Part shown: piece by piece, positions 35,298-44,418 of the stretch
How positions within the stretch are numbered: the stretch's first letter is position 1
Layout of the letters: every line of letters starts with the position of its first letter
Assembly (NCBI RefSeq): GCF_002813775.1
Contig: NZ_CP020371.1
Coordinates: 186,001-250,000 of the forward strand
DNA: 64,000 nucleotides
DNA from: Candidatus Thiodictyon syntrophicum
Lineage (GTDB): Bacteria > Pseudomonadota > Gammaproteobacteria > Chromatiales > Chromatiaceae
Direction: 5' to 3'
Program-made: the position numbers and the translations under genes
Notes under the pieces: model-generated
Told to the model about the DNA's origin: nothing
Databases searched by the model: none
Seen by the model: only the letters and a program-made list of their open reading frames with translations

Positions 35298-36622
35298 ACC
35301 ACCTCTGCCAGGCATCGTTGGGGGTCGAGGAGTTGAGTACGCAGATGAATGCAGACGAAGTCCGTAGAGTGCATAAGGCGCTTGCCAAGGTGCCGGGTGG
35401 CGCATACGGCGAACAGTCGCGCCGCATCCACCAAGCGCTTGCATGGCGATCAGTGGGGTTGAGGATTCGCTCCGCTTATCCATCCGACAAGAAGCGGTCG
35501 CTCGGTCTCTCGTTGTCCCTGTTGCTCCTGCTGGGTATCCCCGTGCTGGCCGCTGCGGCGGAACCCGATGTCGGAGCCAGTGCTGCAACCGGCACCAATT
35601 TGATCGCCCTGGAACCAGCCCAGCAGCAGGCTTTCGGCATCGTGCTGGCAGCGCCGACGTCGGCGGGCGAGAGCCTGACCCGGCGCTATCCCGCCCGGGT
35701 GACGGTGCCCAATCGCCAACAGCGGGTGGTCTCTGCCCCCCAGGCTGGGATCCTCTCGGCCCTGCTGGTAGCCGAGGGCGAGCAGGTCGCCGCCAATCAG
35801 ATCCTGGCGGAGATGCGCAGCCCGGAATTGGTGGAGGCCCAAAGCCGCTTCCTGGAAGGTGTAACCCGCCTGGCCCTGGTCGAGACAGAACTCAAGCGCG
35901 ATGAAATGCTCCACAAGGAGGGCGTGATCGCCGAGCGCCGCCTGCTGGAGACCCAGGCCAAACAGCGGGAACTCCTCACTCAGGTGGATCAGGGGCGCCA
36001 GCTCCTGGGCCTCGCCGGACTGTCGCCGACGGCCATCGACCAACTGGCCCAGACCCGCAAGCTCAGCAGCACGCTGCCGATCCTGGCGCCCATCGCCGGG
36101 GTGGTGCTGGAGCAACTGGTGAGCACCGGTCAGTCGGTGGCCGCCGCCACCCCGCTCTACCGGGTGGCCCAGCTCAAGCCCTTATGGCTGGAGATCCATG
36201 TCCCGGTGGACCGGGTGGGCGGTCTCGCCGAAGGTGGTCGGGTCCTGCTTCCTGGGCTCGGCACCGAAGGCGCCATCATCGCCGTCGGGCGCATGGTTCA
36301 CGCAGAGGATCAGGGTGTTCTGGTGCGGGCCGCGGTCACTGAGGGTACAGAGCAACTACGCCCGGGCCAGTTTGTGGAGGTTCAGTTGGCCAGTGTGGCC
36401 CCCGAGACCGGTTGGCGGGTCCCCGCCGCGGCGGTGGTGCGCAATGCTGGAGCGGCCTACCTGTTCGTGGCACGTCCGGGCGGCTTCGTGGCTATGCCGA
36501 TCCAGGTGCTCGCGGAGGAGGAGCAAAACGCGGTCGTGGCCGGTTCGCTTGGTCTGCAGGATCAGGTGGCAGTGAGCGGCGTCATCGCCCTCAAGGCCGC
36601 CTGGCTCGGCGCTGCACAATGA
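35294..36622 (+). CDS. RND efflux periplasmic adaptor (CzcB/CusB-like)
   Basis: 442 aa from ATG 35294 (ATGA overlap), or ~390 aa from an in-frame GTG at 35453. The latter places KKR plus LGLSLSLLLLLGIPVLAAAA as a normal signal sequence. The extra N-terminal ~53 residues are unlike the family. Membrane-fusion landmarks: APQAGILSALLVAEGEQVAANQILAEM (lipoyl half), hairpin, ILAPIAGVVLEQLVSTGQSV (second lipoyl half), beta-barrel. Connects the pump to the outer-membrane factor. Confidence 0.85.
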   Translation: MNHLCQASLGVEELSTQMNADEVRRVHKALAKVPGGAYGEQSRRIHQALAWRSVGLRIRSAYPSDKKRSLGLSLSLLLLLGIPVLAAAAEPDVGASAATGTNLIALEPAQQQAFGIVLAAPTSAGESLTRRYPARVTVPNRQQRVVSAPQAGILSALLVAEGEQVAANQILAEMRSPELVEAQSRFLEGVTRLALVETELKRDEMLHKEGVIAERRLLETQAKQRELLTQVDQGRQLLGLAGLSPTAIDQLAQTRKLSSTLPILAPIAGVVLEQLVSTGQSVAAATPLYRVAQLKPLWLEIHVPVDRVGGLAEGGRVLLPGLGTEGAIIAVGRMVHAEDQGVLVRAAVTEGTEQLRPGQFVEVQLASVAPETGWRVPAAAVVRNAGAAYLFVARPGGFVAMPIQVLAEEEQNAVVAGSLGLQDQVAVSGVIALKAAWLGAAQ

Positions 36623-36632
36623 CGATCACCCC

Positions 36633-39600
36633 ATGCTCGCCCGTCTGATCCAGTTCGCCCTCACCCAGCGGCTCCTGATGCTGCTCGCCGTACTGCTCCT
36701 CATCGGGGCCGGTTGGTCCGCCTTCCGGAACACCCCTATCGACGCCTTCCCGGACGTTTCCACTACCCAGGTGAAGATCATTGTAAAGGCGGCGGGCATG
36801 ACCCCGGAGGAGGTGGAGTCACGCATCACCGCCCTGATCGAGGTGGAGATGCTCGGCATCCCCCGCCAGACCATGCTGCGCTCCATCGCTAAGTACGCAC
36901 TCACCGATATCACCGTGGACTTTGCGGAGGGGACGGACATCTACTGGGCGCGCCAGCAGGTGGCGGAGCGTCTGAATGCCATCTGGGGGGACCTGCCCGC
37001 CGGGATCACGGGCGGCATCGCCCCCATGACCACACCCCTGGGGGAGATGTTCATGTTCAGCATCGAGGGCGGGGGGCTGTCGCTCGCCGCCCGCCGCGAT
37101 CTGCTGGACTGGACCATTCGGCCGGCCCTGCGCTCGGTGCCGGGGGTGGCGGACGTCAATGCCCTCGGTGGTCACGTCACCACTTTCGAGGTGGTGCCGG
37201 ACAACGCCCGTATGGCCACTCATGGCATTCGGCTCGCCGACTTACAGGAAGCCATCGTCGCTAACAACCGCAATGACGGGGCGGGTCGGCTGGACGAGGG
37301 GGAGGAGGTCCTGCTGGTGCGCAGCGAAGGAGCCATCCGCACCCTGGATGACCTGGCCGCCATCGTCGTGGGCGGTACGTCCCAACAACCGGTGCGGGTG
37401 GCGGATATCGGCACCGTTCAGTTGTCAGCCCTCACCCGCTATGGGGCCGTGACCCGCAACGGCAGTGGTGAGACGGTCGAAGGCCTGGTCCTGGGCCTGC
37501 GCGGGGCCAATGCCCGGGCGGTGGTCGAAGGGGTCCAGGCCAAGCTCGCGGAGCTCGAACCGGCTTTGCCAGAGGGCGTCAGCGTCGAAGTCTTCTACAA
37601 CCGCGGAGTCCTGGTTGACCGGGCCGTGGAGACGGTTGCGCGGGCCTTGGCGGAGGCCATCATCCTCGTGCTGTTGCTCCTGGTACTGTTCCTGGGTGAC
37701 TTGCGGGCAGCCCTGACCGTGGCCCTGATTCTGCCCCTGGCGGCTCTTGCGACCTTTATCCTGATGCAGCAATTCGGCCTCTCCGCCAACCTCATGTCTC
37801 TGGGGGGGCTGGCGATCGCCATCGGTATGCTGGTGGACGCGGCGGTGGTGGTGGTGGAGAACGTGGTCACCCAGTTGGCGCCCCGGGAGCACGGCGGGGG
37901 CGGTGGCGGGCGCCTTCCGCGGCTACATCTGATCTATCGGGCCACCCGGGAGGTCGCAGTACCGGTGTCGTCCGGCATCCTCATCATCGTCATCGTCTTC
38001 CTGCCCCTGCTGACCCTTGAGGGGTTGGAGGGCAAGCTGTTCGTGCCGGTGGCCCTCACGATTGTTTTCGCGCTGCTCTCCTCCCTGCTCCTGTCACTTA
38101 CGGTGATCCCGGTGCTGGCCTCTTTCCTGCTCGGGAAAGTTTCCCACGGGGAGCCCTGGCTGGTGCGCTGGGCGGCCCGGCTCTATATGCCGCTCCTGGG
38201 CTGGAGCCTGCGCAACCCCTGGCCGGTCATCGTGGTAGCCATGGCCCTGTTGGTTGGAGCCGGGGCACTGTACACCCGTATCGGCAAGACCTTCATGCCG
38301 ACCCTGGATGAGGGTGACCTGATCGTCCAGTTGGAAAAGCTGCCGTCCATCAACCTAGCGGAGTCTATCGCGATCGATCAGCGGGTCCAGCAGGCCATCC
38401 TGCGGGAGGTCCCGGAGGTCAAGTCCATCGTCGCCCGGGTGGGCTCGGACGAGTTGGGACTTGACCCTATGGGGCTCAACCAGACCGATAGTTTCCTGGT
38501 CCTCAAGCCCATGACCGAGTGGTCCGTCCCCACCAAGGACGCCCTCACCGAACGCATCCGCGCCGTGATCGAAGGCTTTCCGGGGGTGGACTTCGCTTTC
38601 ACCCAGCCCATCGAGATGCGCGTCTCGGAGATGCTGACCGGCGTGCGCGGGGACCTGGCGATCAAGATCTTCGGCGCTGATCAGGGTCAACTGGACCAGG
38701 CCGCCGAGGCGATCGTCGGGGTGCTCACCGGGATCAAGGGTGCCCAGGACGTCTATACCCCCCGCAATGCGGGCGCTCAGTACCTGAATCTGGTGGTAGA
38801 CCGATTGGAGGCCGGTCGCCTGGGGATCGACGGGGACGCCCTGGCCGGCTTTCTGCGTGGCCAGATCGAGGGATTACCGATAGGGACCGTCTACCGGGAG
38901 GGCAAGCGTAGCCCGCTGGTGATCCGCGGGCCGGACGCCATGCGCACGTCCCCGGCGCGCTTCAGTGGCCTGCAGTTGGCCTTGCCGGAGGGGCGCGCGG
39001 TGCCGCTGGCCAATCTGGTGGACATCCAGCGCATCGAGGGTCCGGTGGCCCTATCACGGGAGCGCGGCAACCGGATGGCGGTGGTCATCGCCAACGTGGA
39101 CGGGCGCGACCTGGTGGGATTTGTAGAGGAGGCGAAAGCCGCGGTTACCGCCAAAGTCATACTGCCTGCCGGCTATTGGCTCCAATGGGGTGGCCAGTTC
39201 GAGAACCAGCAGCGAGCCGCCAAGCGCCTTGCACTGGTGGTCCCCGTGGCCCTAGTCCTGATCTTCCTGGTGCTCTTCTCCACCTTTCGCTCCGTCAAAC
39301 AGGCCCTGCTGGTACTCTCGAACGTGCCCTTTGCGCTCATCGGCGGTGTCGTCGCGCTGGCGCTCACCGGGGAGTACCTGTCCGTACCGGCCTCGGTGGG
39401 CTTCATCGCGCTCTTGGGTATTGCAGTGCTCAACGGGGTCGTGATGGTGACTTACTTCAATCAGCTCCAGTCCCTGGGGCGGCCCCTGATGGAGGTAGTG
39501 ACCGAAGGTGCAAGACGGCGTCTGCGCCCGGTGTTGATGACCGCGAATATCGCCGCTTTCGGGCTGCTCCCCCTGCTGTTCGCGACCGGTCCGGGGTCGG

Positions 39601-39731
39601 AGATCCAGCGCCCCCTGGCCATCGTGGTCATCGGCGGCCTGGTTTCATCGACCTCACTAACGCTGATCCTGCTGCCCATTCTGTATCAACGTTTTGGCAG
39701 GCGCAGGCCGGCCAGAACCGACCGTCGGTGA
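36633..39731 (+). CDS. heavy-metal RND efflux pump (CusA/CzcA family)
   Basis: 1032 aa; FPDVSTTQVKI near the N-terminus, 12 predicted TM segments, two periplasmic porter loops. The TM4 motif reads AIGMLVDAAVVVVEN, nearer to CusA-type pumps than to the DFG...DGA form of CzcA, so the metal is uncertain (Cu/Ag or another). A Gly/His-containing cytoplasmic loop follows (REHGGGGGGR). The gene lies 10 bp after the adaptor. Confidence 0.9.
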   Translation: MLARLIQFALTQRLLMLLAVLLLIGAGWSAFRNTPIDAFPDVSTTQVKIIVKAAGMTPEEVESRITALIEVEMLGIPRQTMLRSIAKYALTDITVDFAEGTDIYWARQQVAERLNAIWGDLPAGITGGIAPMTTPLGEMFMFSIEGGGLSLAARRDLLDWTIRPALRSVPGVADVNALGGHVTTFEVVPDNARMATHGIRLADLQEAIVANNRNDGAGRLDEGEEVLLVRSEGAIRTLDDLAAIVVGGTSQQPVRVADIGTVQLSALTRYGAVTRNGSGETVEGLVLGLRGANARAVVEGVQAKLAELEPALPEGVSVEVFYNRGVLVDRAVETVARALAEAIILVLLLLVLFLGDLRAALTVALILPLAALATFILMQQFGLSANLMSLGGLAIAIGMLVDAAVVVVENVVTQLAPREHGGGGGGRLPRLHLIYRATREVAVPVSSGILIIVIVFLPLLTLEGLEGKLFVPVALTIVFALLSSLLLSLTVIPVLASFLLGKVSHGEPWLVRWAARLYMPLLGWSLRNPWPVIVVAMALLVGAGALYTRIGKTFMPTLDEGDLIVQLEKLPSINLAESIAIDQRVQQAILREVPEVKSIVARVGSDELGLDPMGLNQTDSFLVLKPMTEWSVPTKDALTERIRAVIEGFPGVDFAFTQPIEMRVSEMLTGVRGDLAIKIFGADQGQLDQAAEAIVGVLTGIKGAQDVYTPRNAGAQYLNLVVDRLEAGRLGIDGDALAGFLRGQIEGLPIGTVYREGKRSPLVIRGPDAMRTSPARFSGLQLALPEGRAVPLANLVDIQRIEGPVALSRERGNRMAVVIANVDGRDLVGFVEEAKAAVTAKVILPAGYWLQWGGQFENQQRAAKRLALVVPVALVLIFLVLFSTFRSVKQALLVLSNVPFALIGGVVALALTGEYLSVPASVGFIALLGIAVLNGVVMVTYFNQLQSLGRPLMEVVTEGARRRLRPVLMTANIAAFGLLPLLFATGPGSEIQRPLAIVVIGGLVSSTSLTLILLPILYQRFGRRRPARTDRR

Positions 39732-39738
39732 TCTTGCC

Positions 39739-40140
39739 ATGCATGCGAAACCCTTTCTTGTCCTGTTGCTTGGGCTGATGCCGGCCCTCGCCTGGGGTGC
39801 CCCCGACCTGGTTCTTGAGTTGGACCAGACGCAGCGTCTGATCCCCAGTAACGTGCGCTACGAGCGACTTGGGAACAGCGTCCTGATCTCTGGTAAAATG
39901 GTGAAGCCGGTGGAAGGCCGCGGCCGAATCCTCGGGCATGCACACGTCCAGGTCCTGACCATCGACGGCCAGATCCTCGCCGCCATCGAGGTCCCCCTCA
40001 CCAACTTCCAACCCAGCGCGAAGAGCCCGCAACGGGCAGATTTCGCAACGCGCATCGACCCGCTGCCTGTGGGTGCGCGAGTCATCAGGGTGCGCTACGA
40101 CGCTAGCGGGCGCACCGGGGATGCGGGAGACCCACCATGA
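39739..40140 (+). CDS. predicted periplasmic protein of the efflux operon, 133 aa
   Basis: ATG 39739 gives a clear signal peptide (HAKPFLVLLLGLMPALAWGA). The mature part is beta-rich (VLISGKMVKPVEGRGRILGHAHVQVL), with a histidine pair that could touch metal. The stop overlaps the DUF3240 start (ATGA). Unknown family; periplasmic accessory by position. Confidence 0.7.
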   Translation: MHAKPFLVLLLGLMPALAWGAPDLVLELDQTQRLIPSNVRYERLGNSVLISGKMVKPVEGRGRILGHAHVQVLTIDGQILAAIEVPLTNFQPSAKSPQRADFATRIDPLPVGARVIRVRYDASGRTGDAGDPP

Positions 40141-40463
40141 ACTGGGATGCCAGCGCGTCCGGTGGGACGCTGCTACTCAATTTGATCGTGCCGCCAGAGG
40201 TTGCCGATGCGGTCGCCGAGTGGCTCTTGGAGCGGGATGACGTGCCCGGCTTCACCAGCGCGCTGGTCGCGGGCCACGGGTCGTCGGAACATTCCATGAC
40301 CTTGGCCGAGCAGGTAGCAGGACGCAGTCGCCGGGTCATCTTCTTCACCTACCTGCCGACCGTCGTCGCCGAAGCGGTGCTTGCTGAAGTCGGAGAATCC
40401 TTCCGCGGGAGCGGTCTCAATTACTGGCTAACTCCGGTCGTCGCTGCTGGGCATCTCGCTTAG
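40137..40463 (+). CDS. DUF3240 family protein
   Basis: 108 aa, matching DUF3240 throughout: LLLNLIVPPEVADAVAEWLLE, GFTSALVAGHGSSEHSMTLAEQVAGRSRR and a final YWLTPVVAAGHLA. The family is found at the end of CusA/CzcA-type operons and resembles small PII-like metal or nucleotide sensors. Last gene of this operon. Confidence 0.85.
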   Translation: MNWDASASGGTLLLNLIVPPEVADAVAEWLLERDDVPGFTSALVAGHGSSEHSMTLAEQVAGRSRRVIFFTYLPTVVAEAVLAEVGESFRGSGLNYWLTPVVAAGHLA

Positions 40464-40590
40464 CGCGGACCTATCGTTTCTGAATCGCTCAATCACAAAG
40501 ACTTGCACGGTACCGCTCACCGATGATGTCCGGATCAGGGCCGGCCGTTCCGAAGGGCCATGCCCCGTTCGCTGTGCCCCGCAGGATGAC

Positions 40591-40758
40591 TCAGCCGGCG
40601 TCCCGCGGCGGCCTCTCTTTCGACTCGGCCGCGCGGTCCTCGCCGTCCGTGAGCCGTTTGTCTTTGCGGACGCTTCTGAGTTGGGAGTAACTGAACCAGC
40701 CAACCAGTCCAATGACGAACAGCAGTTCGATCAATCCGGACAGATTGCGCTCCTCCAT
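40591..40758 (-). CDS. small single-span membrane protein, 55 aa
   Basis: ATG 40758 has a very strong ribosome site (AAGGGGGTGA, 4 nt upstream). One TM helix (IELLFVIGLVGWFSY) followed by a basic then acidic tail. Convergent with the efflux operon. Function unknown. Confidence 0.6.
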   Translation of the reverse strand: MEERNLSGLIELLFVIGLVGWFSYSQLRSVRKDKRLTDGEDRAAESKERPPRDAG

Positions 40759-40788
40759 TCAATCACCCCCTTTCAAGACTGAATCTTG

Positions 40789-40959
40789 TCAGTTGATAGA
40801 CACGGCACCGCGGGGTATCTCAGTCAATGGTGGTACCCGATTCATGTAGCCCGCAGCTCGCTCCATGCTGCGTAAACGATCACGCTTTTCCATCCGCTCG
40901 AACAGATCCAGTACCCAGACGACGCGATTTTCGATCTTGGCGGGCTGGGTGTGCGTCAT
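40789..40959 (-). CDS. small hypothetical protein, 56 aa
   Basis: ATG 40959 to TGA at 40789. Helical and charged (IENRVVWVLDLFERMEKRDRLRSMERAAGY). It lies 30 bp upstream of the small membrane protein in the same direction. No strong ribosome site; it may be the tail of a gene cut off where the duplicated module begins. Confidence 0.35.
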   Translation of the reverse strand: MTHTQPAKIENRVVWVLDLFERMEKRDRLRSMERAAGYMNRVPPLTEIPRGAVSIN

Positions 40960-40987
40960 CGTCCCGTTGATGGCCTGCGGCAGCCGG

Positions 40988-41007
40988 ACGCGTGGATATC
41001 CACGCGT
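40988..41007. promoter_or_regulatory. perfect 20-bp palindrome
   Basis: ACGCGTGGATATCCACGCGT is self-complementary over all 20 bases, 82 bp left of the module copy B boundary and just upstream of the 56-aa minus-strand gene. Could be an operator or a recombination site; unassigned. Confidence 0.5.
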
Positions 41008-41103
41008 GCCCGGTACTGGTCACGGTCGGCGGGACCTCGATTTCCTGAAAAGGCCCGGGTGGGTACCCCTCAAAACCCTCGAAACCACCTTGCCCTCACC
41101 GGT

Positions 41104-41292
41104 ATGCCGCGGGACTGGGGCGCACTGCCGGGCTGGCTGCTCAGGCAGTCGGCACCCGCCGTGGCCAATGCAGCCAACAGTGGTCCCAACTGGCCAGCCC
41201 TCGCGCTCTTCGCCGCTACCGCCGTGCTCGGCATGGTGCTGCTGGCGCTGGGTCTGGCCCGGGTCCGCTGGCTGGGCGGGCGCGGACGCTAA
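41104..41292 (+). CDS. small single-span membrane protein, 62 aa (copy B)
   Basis: Identical to the protein at 10313-10501. Here the frame is also open upstream to 40951, but that extension is flanking DNA not shared with copy A, so the 62-aa form is preferred. Confidence 0.4.
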   Translation: MPRDWGALPGWLLRQSAPAVANAANSGPNWPALALFAATAVLGMVLLALGLARVRWLGGRGR

Positions 41293-41381
41293 CCTGGGTC
41301 CGCGGTGCGGACCGAGCCCCGCGGCGAAGCCGACCGGTGAAGGTCCGCGCAGCGGACCCGGCCCGGCTACAATGGGGCTCA

Positions 41382-42449
41382 ATGATGCGGAGCACCCGTG
41401 CCGACCCGCATCGCGCTCAAGCCGCCGACCTTGACCCGCGAACGCCAGCCATGACCCCACCCCGCCACCCCCGTCGTCCCCGCGGTTCCCGCAAACGGCG
41501 CGCCCCGGCCGCCGGGCGTCACCACGACCACAGCTATAAACAACTCTTCGCCCACGCCGAGATGGTCCGCGACCTGCTGACCGGCTTCGTGCGTGAGGAC
41601 TGGGTCCAGTCCCTGGACCTGGCTTCGCTGGAGACGGTCAAGGGCAGCTATGTCACCGACGATTACCGCGACCGCGAAGACGATATCATCTGGCGCGTGC
41701 GCTGGGCCGACGGCTGGTGCTACGTCTATATTCTGATCGAGTTCCAGAGCACCGTGGACCCCTTCATGGCGGTGCGGATAGCGTGCTATGTCTCGCTCCT
41801 GTACCAGGACCTGATCGCGCAGAAGGCCCTGACCGCGGCCGGGACCCTCCCGCCGGTGCTGCCGGTGGTCCTTTACAACGGGGAGCTGCGTTGGACGGCG
41901 CCGACGGAACTGTCCGCGCTGATCGACCCGGCCCCGGGCGGGCTCACACACTATCGCCCCCACTGGTCCTATCTGCTGCTCGACGAAGGGGCGATCATCG
42001 GCGACGCGGCCTACCCGGCTGAGGTCCAAAACCTGGTCGCGGCCCTGTTCCAGTTGGAAAAGGCGCGCGACGAGCCGACTTGGCTCGCCGTCTACGCACG
42101 TCTGGTGGCACTCCTGGACAGTAGCGCCCTGGATAGCCTCAAGCGCGCCTTCGGCCGCTGGATCTACCGCAGCTTCATCCGCAAGAAGCGCCCCGGCATC
42201 CGCCTGCCGGACATCAATGATTTTCACGAGGTGCATACCATGCTGCAACAACGGGTCGAACAGTGGAACGCGGAGATCCTCGAGCGGGGACGCAAGGAGG
42301 GGCACAAGGAGGGCCTTGCGCAGGCGCGCCGTGAAATGGCCGCGGCACTCCTTGAGCGAACCGCCCTGGACGACGCGGCCATTGCCGAGCTGACTGAACT
42401 CTCCCGCGAGGCGATCCGGGCCCTGCGCACGACACCGACCGAACATTAG
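41382..42449 (+). CDS. Rpn-family PD-(D/E)XK nuclease/putative transposase (copy B)
   Basis: Same 355-aa product as 10591-11658, with D...ExQ-type residues in REDDIIW and LIEFQST. Intact; no amino-acid differences were seen by eye. Preceded by the same pair of REP-like hairpins (41297-41358). Confidence 0.85.
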   Translation: MMRSTRADPHRAQAADLDPRTPAMTPPRHPRRPRGSRKRRAPAAGRHHDHSYKQLFAHAEMVRDLLTGFVREDWVQSLDLASLETVKGSYVTDDYRDREDDIIWRVRWADGWCYVYILIEFQSTVDPFMAVRIACYVSLLYQDLIAQKALTAAGTLPPVLPVVLYNGELRWTAPTELSALIDPAPGGLTHYRPHWSYLLLDEGAIIGDAAYPAEVQNLVAALFQLEKARDEPTWLAVYARLVALLDSSALDSLKRAFGRWIYRSFIRKKRPGIRLPDINDFHEVHTMLQQRVEQWNAEILERGRKEGHKEGLAQARREMAAALLERTALDDAAIAELTELSREAIRALRTTPTEH

Positions 42450-42649
42450 GCGTCGCGTCGACCGTGGCGGTCCTGTGCGGGGCCGGGCTGGAATCCTAGT
42501 TCGAGGCGCTGCTGACCCCGGGTCGCGCCAACCTGCGTATCCGCGCCCGGGTTTGCCGGTTCCCAAGCTCCGCTTGGAAACCCGGTTGGCATCATGGCCG
42601 CCGTGGACCTGCGTTACCGACCGATCCCGAGAACCCGAGAGACGCCGAG

Positions 42650-43762
42650 ATGTCGACACGCGCCTGGTACGACTATTACATCATCGCTCCCCACACGGGA
42701 ACGCTGTCGCTCGCCATGCGATTCTACAAATGGGGCGATGCCACGCCCGAGAACGCACTCGACGAGTATCTGCGGTTCCGCAAGACCCTGAACGCGCATG
42801 ACGGGCGTCTGCCCGTCGCATGGCTCGACCGCCTGCTACGCGATCAGTTGGGCGAGCTGCACCCGGAGCTGCCGCCGCAGTTCGCCACCGGGGCCTTTCT
42901 GTTCCTGCTGCAGCGCGCCGCGGAGTGGATCGAGTGCGACCACTGGCGACGCTTCGATCCACCGGAGGAGCGCGCGGATTTTCCTTTGTGCTGGGCCCTC
43001 GAGGAGGCGCTGGCAACCGAGCCGTTCGAGATTCCGCCGCACCCCGATCCCTTGTTGGAGCGGGTCAGACGTTTCATTGCAACGGCACGTTATCTCCGTC
43101 CCTGGCGAGTCTACGGGCTGCGGCTCAATCTGCTGGCCTGGTTGCAGTACCTCACCCAGCCGACGCGCAGCGCCGACATGGGCTCGCTGGCCGGCGACTG
43201 GGACCCCCACTGGGATATCGCTTACCGGTACCGGCTCTTTTTCTGGATCCACCCGGATGACCCATTTCGGATCGAGCGGATCGCCATCGAGCTGTGCGAC
43301 CGCGACGGCTCGAACCTGCTCACGGCCGCGGACCCAGAAGACGACGACGAGTGGCAGCGCGAGGAGATGGACAGACTGCGGGAAGCGATTCGCGAATCGG
43401 ACATCGCAATTGCAGCCTTGGAGACACTTCAGCGCGACTACGCAATGCCCGCGGATCGCTTCTGGCAGTTCCGCGAGCGGCCGGACCCGCAGGAGACGCG
43501 GCAGCGCGCACGCCGCAAAGAGTTGCAGGCGAGCTGCAACATACTGTTGATTCAAGTTGAGAAACGCTTTGGAGCGGTGATCGCCGCCGACAGCCGGCCG
43601 CTCATGGAGCGGATCGACGAATTCGATCGGCTGCTGACGCTGGCAGACGCGGTGATCAACAGTCCCGACAGCGACGCTTGGCTGGCCGCACTGGGTGAAT
43701 CGGTGCGGCGAAGTCTGCCCGAGACAGACGACCGAACGCCCGACCGCAACAAGCGCGACTGA
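42650..43762 (+). CDS. conserved-looking unknown protein, 370 aa (copy B)
   Basis: Same product as 11859-12971. One silent change was seen (ATT to ATC near 43582). No recognised domain; Trp-rich N-terminal half and charged helical C-terminus. Confidence 0.7.
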   Translation: MSTRAWYDYYIIAPHTGTLSLAMRFYKWGDATPENALDEYLRFRKTLNAHDGRLPVAWLDRLLRDQLGELHPELPPQFATGAFLFLLQRAAEWIECDHWRRFDPPEERADFPLCWALEEALATEPFEIPPHPDPLLERVRRFIATARYLRPWRVYGLRLNLLAWLQYLTQPTRSADMGSLAGDWDPHWDIAYRYRLFFWIHPDDPFRIERIAIELCDRDGSNLLTAADPEDDDEWQREEMDRLREAIRESDIAIAALETLQRDYAMPADRFWQFRERPDPQETRQRARRKELQASCNILLIQVEKRFGAVIAADSRPLMERIDEFDRLLTLADAVINSPDSDAWLAALGESVRRSLPETDDRTPDRNKRD

Positions 43763-43822
43763 ACGATGTGCAATCCGGATCACTCCGGCCGATTCGATGC
43801 CCTGCTGTCGCCAAGAAGAGGA

Positions 43823-44191
43823 TCAACCGACGAACCCGGTGCTGATTGACTCCAGGTAGCCAATCGCATCCTCGGTCCGGCCTTCCTGTACCAATTGCAA
43901 CAGGGACTTGTGACGGAACTCAGGAATGGGTTCGTTCTTGACCAGGAAGATGGCGCGTTGTGCATCCGGCTGCACCGCCGCGGCGGCCGACACCACTCGC
44001 ATCAGGTCACGCAGTGCGGATTGCAGTCTTGGCGATTCCGGGTGGGTGCGCAGGGTGTTGCGATGGACCCCCGCCAGCTCGGCCAGTTCCTGCTGCTGCA
44101 GGCCAAGGATGTCGGCGACACCCGCTGCAGAGAACCGCGACGTCCCGGGTTCCCGCGTCGATTCGAGCACATCTGCGAAGCTGGCGACCAT
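43823..44191 (-). CDS. DUF2384 antitoxin-like protein, 122 aa (copy B)
   Basis: As copy A but with one extra residue in the HTH (LQQQELAEL) and V for A at position 2. Copy A may have lost one CTG/CAG triplet here. ATG 44191; no RES toxin adjacent. Confidence 0.75.
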   Translation of the reverse strand: MVASFADVLESTREPGTSRFSAAGVADILGLQQQELAELAGVHRNTLRTHPESPRLQSALRDLMRVVSAAAAVQPDAQRAIFLVKNEPIPEFRHKSLLQLVQEGRTEDAIGYLESISTGFVG

Positions 44192-44197
44192 GGCCTT

Positions 44198-44224
44198 GCA
44201 CCTGAGGTGCATTTCGTAAATGCA
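44198..44224 (-). promoter_or_regulatory. overlapping palindromes, candidate antitoxin operator (copy B)
   Basis: GCACCTGAGGTGC (44198-44210) and TGCATTTCGTAAATGCA (44208-44224), unchanged from copy A although the flanking gene has diverged slightly. Confidence 0.6.
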
Positions 44225-44418
44225 CATTCTGCGCACAGTACAGGCACAGATCAAGTCTCAGCCCGTCCCGCGGCCTGTCGCAACGGGTAAGTCGCCTGCT
44301 CCAGCTGCCGCAAGAGGAACCGGCACGGTCCTGGATCGCCGGCCCGCTGGGGCCAGGGCATTGACCCGTTCGGCGGCCATGGGCGGGCGATGCTTGATCC
44401 ATTGGGTTGCGGTGAATG

